Shown piece after piece: positions 26,153 through 34,530 of a DNA stretch of 64,000 nt (position 1 is its first letter; the number at the start of each line of letters is the position of its first letter). The translations under genes and the position numbers were made by a program. The DNA is from Martinezella hainanensis (lineage in GTDB: Bacteria; Pseudomonadota; Alphaproteobacteria; Rhizobiales; Rhizobiaceae): NCBI RefSeq assembly GCF_900094555.1, contig NZ_FMAC01000009.1:1-64000 (forward strand). Direction: 5' to 3'. The notes under the pieces were generated by a model. The model worked only from the letters and a program-made list of their open reading frames with translations, was not told the DNA's origin and ran no database searches.

Positions 26153-27021
26153 CCGTCTACGATATCTTCCTCGCGCCCTTTGCGGATTATGGTTTCATGC
26201 GGCGCGCGCTGATCGCCTGTGTCTGCCTCGGCCTCGGCTCGGGACCAATCGGCGTCTTCCTGATGCTCAGGCGCATGAGCCTGATGGGCGATGCCATGAG
26301 CCATGCAGTTCTGCCCGGCGCTGCCATTGGCTATCTTATCGCTGGTTCGCTGTCGCTGACCGCGATGGGGCTTGGCGGCCTCATTGCCGGCCTTTCGGTG
26401 GCGCTGCTTTCCGGCCTCGTCAGCCGCACGACCGTGCTGCAGGAGGATGCGAGCTTTGCCAGCTTCTACCTGACCTCGCTGGCGCTCGGCGTTCTCATCG
26501 TGTCGTTGCGCGGCTCCAACATCGATCTGCTGCATGTGCTCTTCGGCACCATTCTCGCAATCGATGCGCCTGCCCTCTACCAGATCGGTGCGATCACCAC
26601 GGTGACGCTGCTTGCGCTCGCCATCATCTACCGGCCGCTCGTCATGGAATGCTTCGATCCGGGTTTCCTGCGCGCCGTCGGCGGGCGCGGGCCGCTCTAT
26701 CACTTCCTGTTCCTGCTGCTCGTCGTACTCAATCTGGTGGCAAGCTTCCAGGCGCTTGGCACCTTGATGGCCGTCGGCCTGATGATGCTGCCGGCGGCTG
26801 TGGCGCAGCTCTGGTCGCGCAGCCTGCCCGCCATGATGGCAATCGCCACCGGTACGGCGACGGCTTCAGGCTATATCGGTCTCATCGCCTCCTACCATCT
26901 CGAATTCGCCTCAGGCCCGACCATCATCATCACGGCCAGCCTGATCTACGGTTTCTCCATTCTTTTCGCACCCTCGGGCCTTGCCCGGCGGTTCTTCCCC
27001 CGTCCCCATCTCCGGGGCTAA
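26149..27021 (+). CDS. Metal ABC transporter permease
   Basis: A 290-residue ABC-3 type integral membrane protein with about eight to nine hydrophobic segments. Family landmarks are RRMSLMGDAMSHAVLPGAAIGYL (about residues 40-62) and ALGTLMAVGLMMLPAAVAQLW (about 203-223). It forms the membrane channel for Zn/Mn with the preceding ATPase, whose stop it overlaps (ATGA). ZnuB/TroC/AztB homologues have the same length and topology. Confidence 0.92.
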   Translation: MTVYDIFLAPFADYGFMRRALIACVCLGLGSGPIGVFLMLRRMSLMGDAMSHAVLPGAAIGYLIAGSLSLTAMGLGGLIAGLSVALLSGLVSRTTVLQEDASFASFYLTSLALGVLIVSLRGSNIDLLHVLFGTILAIDAPALYQIGAITTVTLLALAIIYRPLVMECFDPGFLRAVGGRGPLYHFLFLLLVVLNLVASFQALGTLMAVGLMMLPAAVAQLWSRSLPAMMAIATGTATASGYIGLIASYHLEFASGPTIIITASLIYGFSILFAPSGLARRFFPRPHLRG

Positions 27022-27040
27022 TCCGAACAAGGAGACTCGC

Positions 27041-27943
27041 ATGAACAAAAAGAGACTGCTTCTCTCTGCGGCAGCAACGGCCTTCGTCGCCTTTGGCGTC
27101 GCCGCACCAGCCTCCGCCGAGACGCTCAACGTCGTCGCGTCCTTCACCGTGCTTGCCGATGTCGTCAAGCATGTCGGCGGCGATCATGTGAAGGTATCGA
27201 GCCTCGTCGGCCCGAACGGCGACCCCCATGAATTCGAGCCGTCCCCGGCAGATGCCAAGACGCTGAACGCCGCCAAGGTCGTCTTCGTCAGTGGCGAGGG
27301 TCTCGAAGGCTGGATGGACCGCCTCATCAGCGCCTCCGGCTACAAGGGAACGCCTGTTGTCGCTTCCGAGGGCATCAACACCCGCACCATGGTCGACGAC
27401 GGCAAGACGGTTACCGATCCGCATGTGTGGAACAGCCCGGTCAATGTGAAAATCTGGGTCGCCAATATCGAAAAGGCTTTGTCCGCGGCCGATCCGGCCG
27501 ACGCCGCCGATTTCAAGGCCAATGCCGAACGCTATACGAAGGTCCTGACCGAGCTCGACACCTATGCGCACGGCAAATTCGACAAGATCCCGGATGATCG
27601 CCGCAAGGTGCTGACCAGCCACGACGCCTTCGGCTATTTCAGCCGCGAATACAAGGTCAGCTTCCTGTCGCCGCTCGGCGTCTCCACGGAAACGGAAGCT
27701 TCGGCCGCCAACGTCGCCAAGCTGATCGAGCAGATCAAGACCGAGCATGTGAAGACTTATTTCTTCGAAAACTCGAACGATCCCCGCCTCGTCAAGCAGG
27801 TCGCCAAGGCAACCGGCGCCGAGCCCGGCGGCGAGCTCTATGTCGAGGCCCTCTCCAAGTCCAACGGACCGGCTTCGACTTACGAAAAAATGTTCCGTTA
27901 TAACGTTGACCAGCTTTCCGCAGCTATGGCCAAGTCGAGCTAA
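27041..27943 (+). CDS. Metal ABC transporter substrate-binding protein (zinc-type ligands)
   Basis: A 300-residue cluster A-I binding protein with a cleaved signal peptide (KKRLLLSAAATAFVAFGVAA, cut near ASA-ET). Three metal-binding histidines are visible: H63 in DPHEFEP, H128 in DPHVW and H194 in SHDAFGYF. Position four holds Glu269 in LYVEALS, where Asp is usual. Three histidines favour zinc over manganese. There is no His-rich loop, as in AztC-type proteins. AAGGAG precedes the ATG. It closes the operon before a strong hairpin. AztC, TroA and ZnuA are all possible names; I leave the symbol open. Confidence 0.9.
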   Translation: MNKKRLLLSAAATAFVAFGVAAPASAETLNVVASFTVLADVVKHVGGDHVKVSSLVGPNGDPHEFEPSPADAKTLNAAKVVFVSGEGLEGWMDRLISASGYKGTPVVASEGINTRTMVDDGKTVTDPHVWNSPVNVKIWVANIEKALSAADPADAADFKANAERYTKVLTELDTYAHGKFDKIPDDRRKVLTSHDAFGYFSREYKVSFLSPLGVSTETEASAANVAKLIEQIKTEHVKTYFFENSNDPRLVKQVAKATGAEPGGELYVEALSKSNGPASTYEKMFRYNVDQLSAAMAKSS

Positions 27944-27949
27944 TCGACC

Positions 27950-27986
27950 GGAGCCGGTCGCGGATATACCCTCTGCGACCGGCTCC
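27950..27986 (+). terminator. Terminator-like hairpin after the metal transporter operon
   Basis: GGAGCCGGTCGC (27950-27961) pairs with GCGACCGGCTCC (27975-27986) around a 13-base loop, seven bases past the binding-protein stop. It lacks a T-run, so termination may need Rho. Confidence 0.7.
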
Positions 27987-27996
27987 TGGCAGTCAT

Positions 27997-28101
27997 TAGA
28001 GCGGTTCAGCTTTTCACAGAATCTCTGAACCGCTCTATCTCTTTGTTTTCACGCAATTCCGGACGGAAAACCGCTGCGCACTTTTCCTGGAATGGCTCTA
28101 G
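27997..28101. repeat. RIME-like intergenic repeat, copy B
   Basis: A 105-base element in the same orientation as copy A (10498-10602), differing at eight positions by eye. It runs from TAGAGCGGTTCAGC to GGAATGGCTCTAG. The Dabb gene on its right ends with a TAG taken from the element's terminal CTAG. Confidence 0.9.
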
Positions 28102-28406
28102 AGATTGAAGTCGAATACCATCAGGCCAGCCAGACCGCCGTCCGTGGAAGAAACGATCCGCTCGCCGACGGCAACATGATCTGGATGCACCAGATAGGCA
28201 TCGCGCGCCTCAGCACTCTCGAAGGTGACGACAAATCCATCGGCGAAGCCACCATGCAGGCCCTCCGGCGAGACATTCGGCCCGTGTTTCACATCGACAA
28301 TGCCGGGAATGACCTTCTGCAGTGCGACCACCGAGTCGAAGAGAGCTCTCTTCTCGTCCTGTGTCATGGCGGATTTGAGCCGAAGGAAAACGCAATGCAG
28401 GATCAT
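28098..28406 (-). CDS. Dabb family (stress-responsive A/B barrel) protein, paralogue 1
   Basis: A 102-residue alpha/beta barrel protein: MILHCVFLRLKSAMTQDEKR, then ALQKVIPGIVDVKHGPNVSPEGLHGGFADGFVVTF and DAYLVHPDHVAVG. The Dabb domain forms dimers and is found in stress proteins and some polyketide cyclases; the reaction here is unknown. AGGGAGG precedes the ATG. A near-identical paralogue lies at 31295 (93 of 102 residues equal). Its stop codon is supplied by the RIME-like repeat. Confidence 0.88.
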   Translation of the reverse strand: MILHCVFLRLKSAMTQDEKRALFDSVVALQKVIPGIVDVKHGPNVSPEGLHGGFADGFVVTFESAEARDAYLVHPDHVAVGERIVSSTDGGLAGLMVFDFNL

Positions 28407-28531
28407 AAGTTAGCCTCCCTGGAAATCGGGAGCAGCATAGAGGGAAAGGGCAGCGGGGCAAGGCACCGATTCGCGAACATTGCATTCCAGATTGCGGGGC
28501 GAATGGCAACGTGTTCGGCTCGAAGCATAGC

Positions 28532-29431
28532 TCACGTTGACAGATAGTATTTGGCTGTCGCGGTGATCTCGCGTGTCAATTCACCCAGTCGATCGGCCGC
28601 GAGACGGTTCACTTGCCAATATAATGGAATGTCCAACGGCGTACCGGGGATCAGCTCGACCAGGCGCCCGGCCTCCAGATGCTCCCGAACCAGCTGGATA
28701 GGGTTCATCCCCCACCCCATGCCTGAAAGGCTGGCATCGACAAACCCTTGTGTCGAAGGCAGCCAGTGGCTCGGATGGGCGAAGTCCTCTCCGAATGTCT
28801 GGCGTATCCACCGGCTTTGAAGCCTGTCCTTCTGATTGAAGGTCAAGGCCGGCGCATTCATGATCGCTTCCGGGGTCACGCCCTGTGCAAAATGGCGGGC
28901 GATGAAATCGGGGCTCGCCGTCGCATGGTAGCGAAGCGAGCCGAGAGATATGCGCCGGCAACCCTGGATCGGCTTTTCCAGGCCGGTGACGGCTGCAATC
29001 ACCCGCCCACGCTGCAGCCATTCGGCGGTATGATCCTGGTCGTCGATGGCGATATTCAGCAGATAAGGAGAGCGCTTGGCAAAACCAGACATGGCATCCA
29101 CGAACCATGTCCCGAGACTGTCGGCATTGGTGGCAATGTGAAGCGTGACCCTTTGCTTGGGCTCGCCGGGATCGACCAGCGCCGGCAGACGGCCGAACAG
29201 CTCGTCTTCGAGCATGCCGACATTCTCCATATGACGGCAGAGCCATTCACCCTTCTCCGTCGCGGTGCAGGGGCTGCCCCTGACGATCAGGACGATGCCG
29301 AGGCGTTCTTCGAGCTGCTTCACCCGCTGAGAGACGGCCGAGGGCGTAACATTGAGAATGGCCGCCGCTTTTTCGAAGCTACCTGTCTGGACAACCGTAG
29401 AGACGGCACGGAGAGCGGAATAATCGAGCAT
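28532..29431 (-). CDS. LysR-family regulator, ArgP/LysG type
   Basis: A 299-residue LysR regulator. The winged helix-turn-helix is at residues 3-62 (YSALRAVSTVVQTGSFEKAAAILNVTPSAVSQRVKQLEERLG), and the effector domain includes VTLHIATNADSLGTWFVDAM, characteristic of ArgP/LysG. These proteins activate a divergent basic-amino-acid exporter in response to lysine or arginine. The divergent neighbour is exactly such an exporter (lysE), 100 bases away, with ATTA-rich repeats between that could be operators. No strong ribosome site is seen at the ATG. Confidence 0.9.
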   Translation of the reverse strand: MLDYSALRAVSTVVQTGSFEKAAAILNVTPSAVSQRVKQLEERLGIVLIVRGSPCTATEKGEWLCRHMENVGMLEDELFGRLPALVDPGEPKQRVTLHIATNADSLGTWFVDAMSGFAKRSPYLLNIAIDDQDHTAEWLQRGRVIAAVTGLEKPIQGCRRISLGSLRYHATASPDFIARHFAQGVTPEAIMNAPALTFNQKDRLQSRWIRQTFGEDFAHPSHWLPSTQGFVDASLSGMGWGMNPIQLVREHLEAGRLVELIPGTPLDIPLYWQVNRLAADRLGELTREITATAKYYLST

Positions 29432-29531
29432 GGATTAGTTTTTCTTAATCGAGATTAGCAACATTAATTAGCCTAAATCCGCTTATGTCGATACCAGAAA
29501 TGCTCATTGGTTTTGGAGCATTCCGGCAAGC

Positions 29532-30140
29532 ATGAATTTTTCGATCTATATGACGGGCCTGATGATGGGGCTCAGCCTGATTGTCGCGATCGGCGCGCAA
29601 AACGCTTTCGTCTTGCGTCAGGGTCTTCGCAACGAGCATGTGTTCGCAGTCTGCCTTGCATGTGCGCTCTCGGATGCTGCGCTCATCGTCCTCGGGGTGA
29701 CGAGCTTCCGCCAGATTTCCGCCCTGCTGCCCTGGCTCGATCCGGTGATGCGCTATGCGGGAGCTGCCTTCCTCATCTGGTATGGGGCCAAGAGCCTCTA
29801 TTCCGCCCTTCGTTCGTCCGCGGTGCTGGCTGCCGGAGAGGCGAAATCGTCGAGCTTTCGGGAGACGCTTGCCATGTGTCTGGCGCTCACCTGGCTCAAC
29901 CCGCATGTCTATCTCGACACGGTCGCGCTGCTTGGCACGATCTCGACCCGGTTTCCGGGACACGAGGTCTCATTTGCGGCGGGTGCCATGACAGGCTCTT
30001 TCCTGTTCTTCTTCTCACTCGGCTTCGGTGCGAGGTGGCTGAGGCCGATCTTCGCGAAACCCTCCTCCTGGCGCATTCTGGAAACGCTTATCGCCCTTAC
30101 CATGTGGATGATCGCCACCAAGCTGCTGAGTGGGGTATGA
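29532..30140 (+). CDS. lysE: LysE/ArgO-type amino acid exporter
   Basis: A 202-residue membrane protein with about five to six helices. The N-terminal signature MGLSLIVAIGAQNAFVLRQGLR and the mid-protein CLALTWLNPHVYLDTVALLG (about residues 117-136) are diagnostic of the LysE family. It exports lysine or arginine and prevents toxic accumulation. The divergent ArgP/LysG-type gene is the expected activator. It is followed after 193 bases, including a long hairpin, by a DapA-like gene. Confidence 0.92.
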   Translation: MNFSIYMTGLMMGLSLIVAIGAQNAFVLRQGLRNEHVFAVCLACALSDAALIVLGVTSFRQISALLPWLDPVMRYAGAAFLIWYGAKSLYSALRSSAVLAAGEAKSSSFRETLAMCLALTWLNPHVYLDTVALLGTISTRFPGHEVSFAAGAMTGSFLFFFSLGFGARWLRPIFAKPSSWRILETLIALTMWMIATKLLSGV

Positions 30141-30210
30141 TTTTTGCGGCATATTCCCGGGCAGGTGTTGGCATGGATCGCCTTGAAAAAATGCGACGCT
30201 CGGATCGAAG

Positions 30211-30253
30211 GCCTATGGCTATCATCGGCGGTCGCGCGATGTTAGCCATAGGC
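30211..30253 (+). terminator. Long imperfect hairpin between lysE and the DapA-like gene
   Basis: GCCTATGGCTA (30211-30221) pairs with TAGCCATAGGC (30243-30253). Inside it, after one T-T mismatch, CATCG (30223-30227) pairs with CGATG (30237-30241). No T-run follows. It may terminate lysE transcription or regulate the downstream gene. Confidence 0.6.
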
Positions 30254-30333
30254 GAATTCGGCCCCTGCTTTTCGGGACAGCCGGCTTTCGATCCTCGCCA
30301 TTATCCGGAGCCTAACAGAGAAGGAAGACAATC

Positions 30334-31224
30334 GTGACGCTCTTTACTGGTCTTTCGGCTTTTCCAATTACCCCGGCCGACGCTTCCGGGCACGTGGATA
30401 TTGCAGCGCTCACGCGCCTGCTCGAGCGCATCCGTCATGCCGGCGCAGATTCAATCGGGTTGCTCGGCAGCACGGGCGGCTACGCTTTTCTTTCACGCGA
30501 CGAGCGCCGACGTGCCGTCCAAGCGGCAACAGCCAGCGTCGGCGGCAAAATCCCGGTCATCGTCGGGGTTGGAGCGCTGCGAACCGACGAGGCACAGGCA
30601 TTGGCGCGTGACGCCAACGCGGCCGGTGCAGATGGACTACTGCTGGCTCCCATGTCCTATACGCCGCTCCTGGAGGAAGAGGTTTACCAGCACTTCGCTG
30701 CCGTCGCGGAGGCCGGCGACCTGCCGCTCTGCATCTACAACAATCCCGGCACGACGAAATTCACATTCAGCCACGCGCTGATTGCGCGGTTAGCGAGAGT
30801 GGCAAATATCGCGGCGGTGAAGATGCCTCTGCCGCAAGGAAGCGATTTCAAGGGGGAAATAGCACTTTTGCGCACGGAAACGCCTAAGGGCTTCTCCATT
30901 GGCTATAGCGGCGATTGGGGAGCGGCGGCCGGGTTGCTGGCCGGCTCCGACGCCTGGTACAGCGTCGTCGCGGGCCTGCTACCCGCCGAAGCGCTGGCGC
31001 TCACAAGGGCGGCCCAAGCCGGCGACACCGCCGAAGCCGAACGGCTCGATCAGAAGTTTCAGCCGCTCTGGAGCCTGTTCAAGGAGTTCGGCAGCTTCCG
31101 TGTGATGTACGCGATTGCGGAAGCGCTCGATCTTTGCAGGATCGATCCGCCACGGCCGATCCTGCCACTGCCCGCACAAGAAAGGCCGCGCGTGAGAAGC
31201 GCACTCGATCACATCCTGGCATAA
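30334..31224 (+). CDS. Dihydrodipicolinate synthase family protein (DapA/NAL-like lyase)
   Basis: A 296-residue TIM-barrel class I aldolase-type protein. The N-terminal loop is GLLGSTGGYAFLS (in place of the usual GTTGE), the catalytic Tyr is in LCIYNNPGTT and the Schiff-base Lys in IAAVKMPLPQ. The loop change suggests a substrate other than aspartate semialdehyde, so lysine synthesis is not assured, although the neighbouring lysine exporter makes a lysine-related or keto-acid aldolase role plausible. The GTG start is backed by AAGGAAG at 30321-30327. Confidence 0.87.
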   Translation: MTLFTGLSAFPITPADASGHVDIAALTRLLERIRHAGADSIGLLGSTGGYAFLSRDERRRAVQAATASVGGKIPVIVGVGALRTDEAQALARDANAAGADGLLLAPMSYTPLLEEEVYQHFAAVAEAGDLPLCIYNNPGTTKFTFSHALIARLARVANIAAVKMPLPQGSDFKGEIALLRTETPKGFSIGYSGDWGAAAGLLAGSDAWYSVVAGLLPAEALALTRAAQAGDTAEAERLDQKFQPLWSLFKEFGSFRVMYAIAEALDLCRIDPPRPILPLPAQERPRVRSALDHILA

Positions 31225-31294
31225 CCGCCGCGCACCGGCTCATCAGCCTGCTCGTTTCCGGGCGGTCTGCATGGCTTGTCGGAGGGCATCGCGC

Positions 31295-31603
31295 CTAAAG
31301 ATTGAAATCGAAGACCATCAGGCCTGCCAGACCGCCATCCGCGGACGAAACAATCCGTTCACCGACGGCGACGTGACCGGGATGCACCAGATAGGCATCG
31401 CGCGCCTCGACGCTCTCGAAGGTGACAACAAACCCATCCGCGAAGCCACCATGCAGGCCTTCGGGTGAGACATTCGGCCCATGCTTGACGTCGATAATGC
31501 CGGGAATGACCTTCTGCAAGGCGGCGACGGATTCGAAGAGCGCCTTCTTCTCTTCCTGTATCATGGCGGATTTGAGCCGGAGAAAAACGCAATGCAGGAT
31601 CAT
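31295..31603 (-). CDS. Dabb family protein, paralogue 2
   Basis: A 102-residue Dabb protein with nine substitutions relative to the copy at 28098. Both share the start context (AGGGAG before ATG) and about 60 bases of upstream sequence including AGCATAGAGGGAAAGG, so the duplication covers gene and promoter. Most substitutions are conservative (D/E, R/K, V/I, V/A), implying both copies remain under selection. Function of the family is unknown beyond the dimeric barrel fold. Confidence 0.88.
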   Translation of the reverse strand: MILHCVFLRLKSAMIQEEKKALFESVAALQKVIPGIIDVKHGPNVSPEGLHGGFADGFVVTFESVEARDAYLVHPGHVAVGERIVSSADGGLAGLMVFDFNL

Positions 31604-31944
31604 AAGTCAGGCTCCCTGGGTGTCGGGGGCAGCATAGAGGGAAAGGGGGATGGGGCAAGATGGGAGTGGTGATGATATTTGGGGCTTTCGATCGCCATGA
31701 CTGCTTCCGGCCTAAATCTGACTAAGGTCCAGATTCCCTCGTCCACTACCCCGGGGACATGACACACAATACAAGTCCAATTTCAGCACGAGTTACAGTC
31801 TGATCAGTTAGGAAGTAGCGTACGATTGTACCGGTTTAAAATCATTCAAAGTGGTTCGCCGTCCTATTGGTGGATTACTTCTGCCTAAGGTTGTGCGTAT
31901 CGTAGTTCTCTTTCAAAATTAGGAGAGATGAGTCGGGGTGAAGT
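31604..31944. other. AT-rich intergenic region before the DUF4062 gene
   Basis: 341 bases. The first 70 are the duplicated Dabb promoter region. From about 31680 the base composition drops toward AT and stays low through the next gene, marking the left edge of a probable insertion. No tRNA, integrase remnant or clear direct repeat was seen. AGGAGAG at 31921-31927 and GGGGTGAAG just before 31945 are ribosome-site candidates. Confidence 0.6.
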
Positions 31945-34401
31945 ATGTATCGAAAGATTGTCAAAGTTTTTTTGGGCTCTCCGGGCGATCTAAGTCCAGA
32001 AAGAACAGCGGCATCGCGTGTTACCCAAGAGATAAACCGCAATCACGCCGATTTCTGGAATGTTCAGATCGAGTTAGTTGGCTGGGAAGACACCGTATCG
32101 CGTTTTGGACGCGCGCAATCGGTCATAAATCAAGACTTGGATCAGTGTGAGTATTTTGTCGGCATGATGTGGCAACGGTGGGGATCGCCTCCAGGCGATG
32201 AAACCCATCCATATTCGTCAGGATTTGAGGAAGAATTCCAACGATCGGTTGAACGCCGAGCCAAAACCGGTACGCCTGAGATTTCTCTATTATTCAAAGT
32301 ACCCGAAGAGGGTCGAATGCAGGACCCCGGAAAGGAGTTGACGAAAGTCTTGCAGTTCAAAAAAGCAGTGATCGACGAAAAGAAAATATTATTTCAGGAA
32401 TTTCGCGACGTTCCGGACTTCGAGGTGAAATTTAGATCACTGCTAGTTAATTACGTTCAGCGCATGATACTGTCTGAACGTGCTAACGAAGAGAAAACTG
32501 AAGCAGGGGCCAAGGGTGAAACCACTGTAACCAAGGGTGTGGCTCTAGAGGATCACGAAACACATTTATTTGTTGAAGAAGCTGCGTCATTTCTACGGGA
32601 AATATTGTCTCGTAATGATCCAACCAACACAGTTTCGGCGGCGGACATTGCACGATTGAGGCTTTTGGGCGCCGCCGTCAGGCGAGGAGGTAACGATACT
32701 GATACCTTGGGCCCCCATGATGCCAATCTCATCTACGCCGAACAAAGCCAATATACATTAACGAGGGGCGAAATCTCGGGGCTAGTAACTTCAGGAGTTG
32801 CACATCTTGGCTCGGAAAATGTCCCACTTTGGGGATGGCTTTTTCAAAGCCAAGACGGTCCGGAGGGCGAACTCGCATGGCAAACGCTAATCCGTGATGA
32901 TGCACTAAGAGCCCCGCTTATCAAATGCTTTACGAAAGGCAGGTTTCCGTTGAAGGTGGAGGGGCTTCCGCTAGGCCGAGAGCACCTCCTTCAATATTGG
33001 CTTGATAGTGACGCAGACGATATAAAGAACGCGACAATTGAGTATCTTGAGTATTGCGGAGACCCTGAAGATTTAAAATTTCTGGAACCGCTCTTCACAT
33101 CGGTCAATTCCAGCGTAAGTGAGCGAGCAATATTGGCCGCAATAATTATCATCTCTAAGAATAACTTAGATGATGCGTTCGATCTGATTGAAAAGCACGC
33201 CGTATCGACTATACCCACACGGGTTTTGAACACCCTATTTGGCCACCCCTCCCAAATCAGAAGCGAACGCCTTGAAGTCTGCCTTTCTCATCGCTCAGCG
33301 GACATAAGAAGGCATGCACTCAGAATTCTTTTCAGCCGAGGACAAATTTCCGGGAAGCTCGCCGCCGAGCTTATTGCTGATAATTCGCCGGAGACAAGAT
33401 ATGAGGCCCTCAAGTTGCTACAACGCGACGGTAGAGTTTTTACCCTTGAGGATGCCAAGAAAATCCTCGTCCGCACGACCCGGTCACCTCGGGGTCTCGG
33501 TCTATTAATGGGACAAACGACAACTGAAGGCGACGAATTTTATGAGAAATTTGAGCGTGACCATTTTATGCAAAAATCCCGCAAAGATCTTGAAGAACTG
33601 ACTAAAGAAGCTTCAGTTTATGAATTTGAGGCCAACTACGCGCTGTATGAGAAGCACTACAAAGAGCTGTTTTCGGAAATCGAGCGAAATCTTGATGATG
33701 TTTTCAGTACAGAATTTAATACAAGGATGGAGAATTTCCGTCAAAAAATCGGCGCTGAGAATGATATCCTTGTTCGCATTGAGGCGCAGTCCCCGCAGAT
33801 TCGGAAGGAAATATGCAGGCGCGTTCTTTCAATTGTTTGCAAGCACGCAAACGCTTCAGCCGTCGATCTTGTTCGGCGTATTATAGATCGTGATCAGCCA
33901 TTCTTTCTTGTTGAGGCAATAGAATATCTAGAGCGACACGGCGCGTGGGAAGATGCGCAACGAATTGCTGATTTTGCGGAACGAAAAAATTACTCTAAGC
34001 GAGGCCTGCTGCACTTCGACTCTGAAGAAGAGAAACGTGCAGCAAGAGCAATATTGAAAATTGGCAAGGATCGCATCGCCGATGTTCTATCTCTGAATTT
34101 ATCATCTGAGATACTTGCTGCCATAATAGAAGGAATGACTAACAAACAATTTTCGGAGTTGTCAAATTCCAATATCCTCAACTTTATGAATTTACAGGCC
34201 ACAGGAGTTCGGAAAGCTGCGGCATTAAAGGCTACACTTAGTCTCACTAAAAAACGAAATATCGACATCCTAAAAACTTATACGAAAGGCGATAACTATC
34301 GATACTATAACGTGATACATTGGCTCGACGTTGCTGTTAACACACCAGTATCCTTCGCGAAGTCATTAGCTATGCGCGAAATTTCGAATGATGACGCATG
34401 A
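31945..34401 (+). CDS. DUF4062 domain fused to a HEAT-like alpha-solenoid (orphan, probable transfer)
   Basis: An 818-residue protein. Residues 6-120 match the DUF4062 pattern: VKVFLGSPGDLSPER at the start, LDQCEYFVGMMWQRWG and YSSGFEEEF. DUF4062 usually sits at the N-terminus of NTPase (STAND/NACHT-like) proteins. Here no Walker A motif follows; instead residues about 330-500 and 620-810 are repeated amphipathic helices of HEAT type (for example DPEDLKFLEPLFTSVNSSVSERAILAA). Three sampled 60-base lines hold 27, 26 and 20 G+C, against 42 in a line of rnhA nearby. No partner gene is adjacent. A defence or signalling role is inference; a structural or regulatory role is possible. Confidence 0.8.
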   Translation: MYRKIVKVFLGSPGDLSPERTAASRVTQEINRNHADFWNVQIELVGWEDTVSRFGRAQSVINQDLDQCEYFVGMMWQRWGSPPGDETHPYSSGFEEEFQRSVERRAKTGTPEISLLFKVPEEGRMQDPGKELTKVLQFKKAVIDEKKILFQEFRDVPDFEVKFRSLLVNYVQRMILSERANEEKTEAGAKGETTVTKGVALEDHETHLFVEEAASFLREILSRNDPTNTVSAADIARLRLLGAAVRRGGNDTDTLGPHDANLIYAEQSQYTLTRGEISGLVTSGVAHLGSENVPLWGWLFQSQDGPEGELAWQTLIRDDALRAPLIKCFTKGRFPLKVEGLPLGREHLLQYWLDSDADDIKNATIEYLEYCGDPEDLKFLEPLFTSVNSSVSERAILAAIIIISKNNLDDAFDLIEKHAVSTIPTRVLNTLFGHPSQIRSERLEVCLSHRSADIRRHALRILFSRGQISGKLAAELIADNSPETRYEALKLLQRDGRVFTLEDAKKILVRTTRSPRGLGLLMGQTTTEGDEFYEKFERDHFMQKSRKDLEELTKEASVYEFEANYALYEKHYKELFSEIERNLDDVFSTEFNTRMENFRQKIGAENDILVRIEAQSPQIRKEICRRVLSIVCKHANASAVDLVRRIIDRDQPFFLVEAIEYLERHGAWEDAQRIADFAERKNYSKRGLLHFDSEEEKRAARAILKIGKDRIADVLSLNLSSEILAAIIEGMTNKQFSELSNSNILNFMNLQATGVRKAAALKATLSLTKKRNIDILKTYTKGDNYRYYNVIHWLDVAVNTPVSFAKSLAMREISNDDA

Positions 34402-34530
34402 AAAGTGTTTGGACGAACTCGGAAATAGGGGAAAATCAGCGGTCATCGCAATGAACGATCGCAGCGCAAGATCGTGGCCGTGAGCACGTACGACCAAAAA
34501 GCTCATCATCCCGCGCCAGCCTCGCCACCT

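Noticed and set aside
31945..34401. Search for an ATPase (STAND/NACHT) module in the DUF4062 protein
   Set aside because: No GxxxxGK[ST] motif was found anywhere in the 818 residues; GLGLLMGQTTTEGDEF does not fit a P-loop.
31604..34530. Integrase, tRNA target or flanking direct repeats around the AT-rich island
   Set aside because: None could be identified by eye, so the island is not called a mobile element, only a probable insertion.
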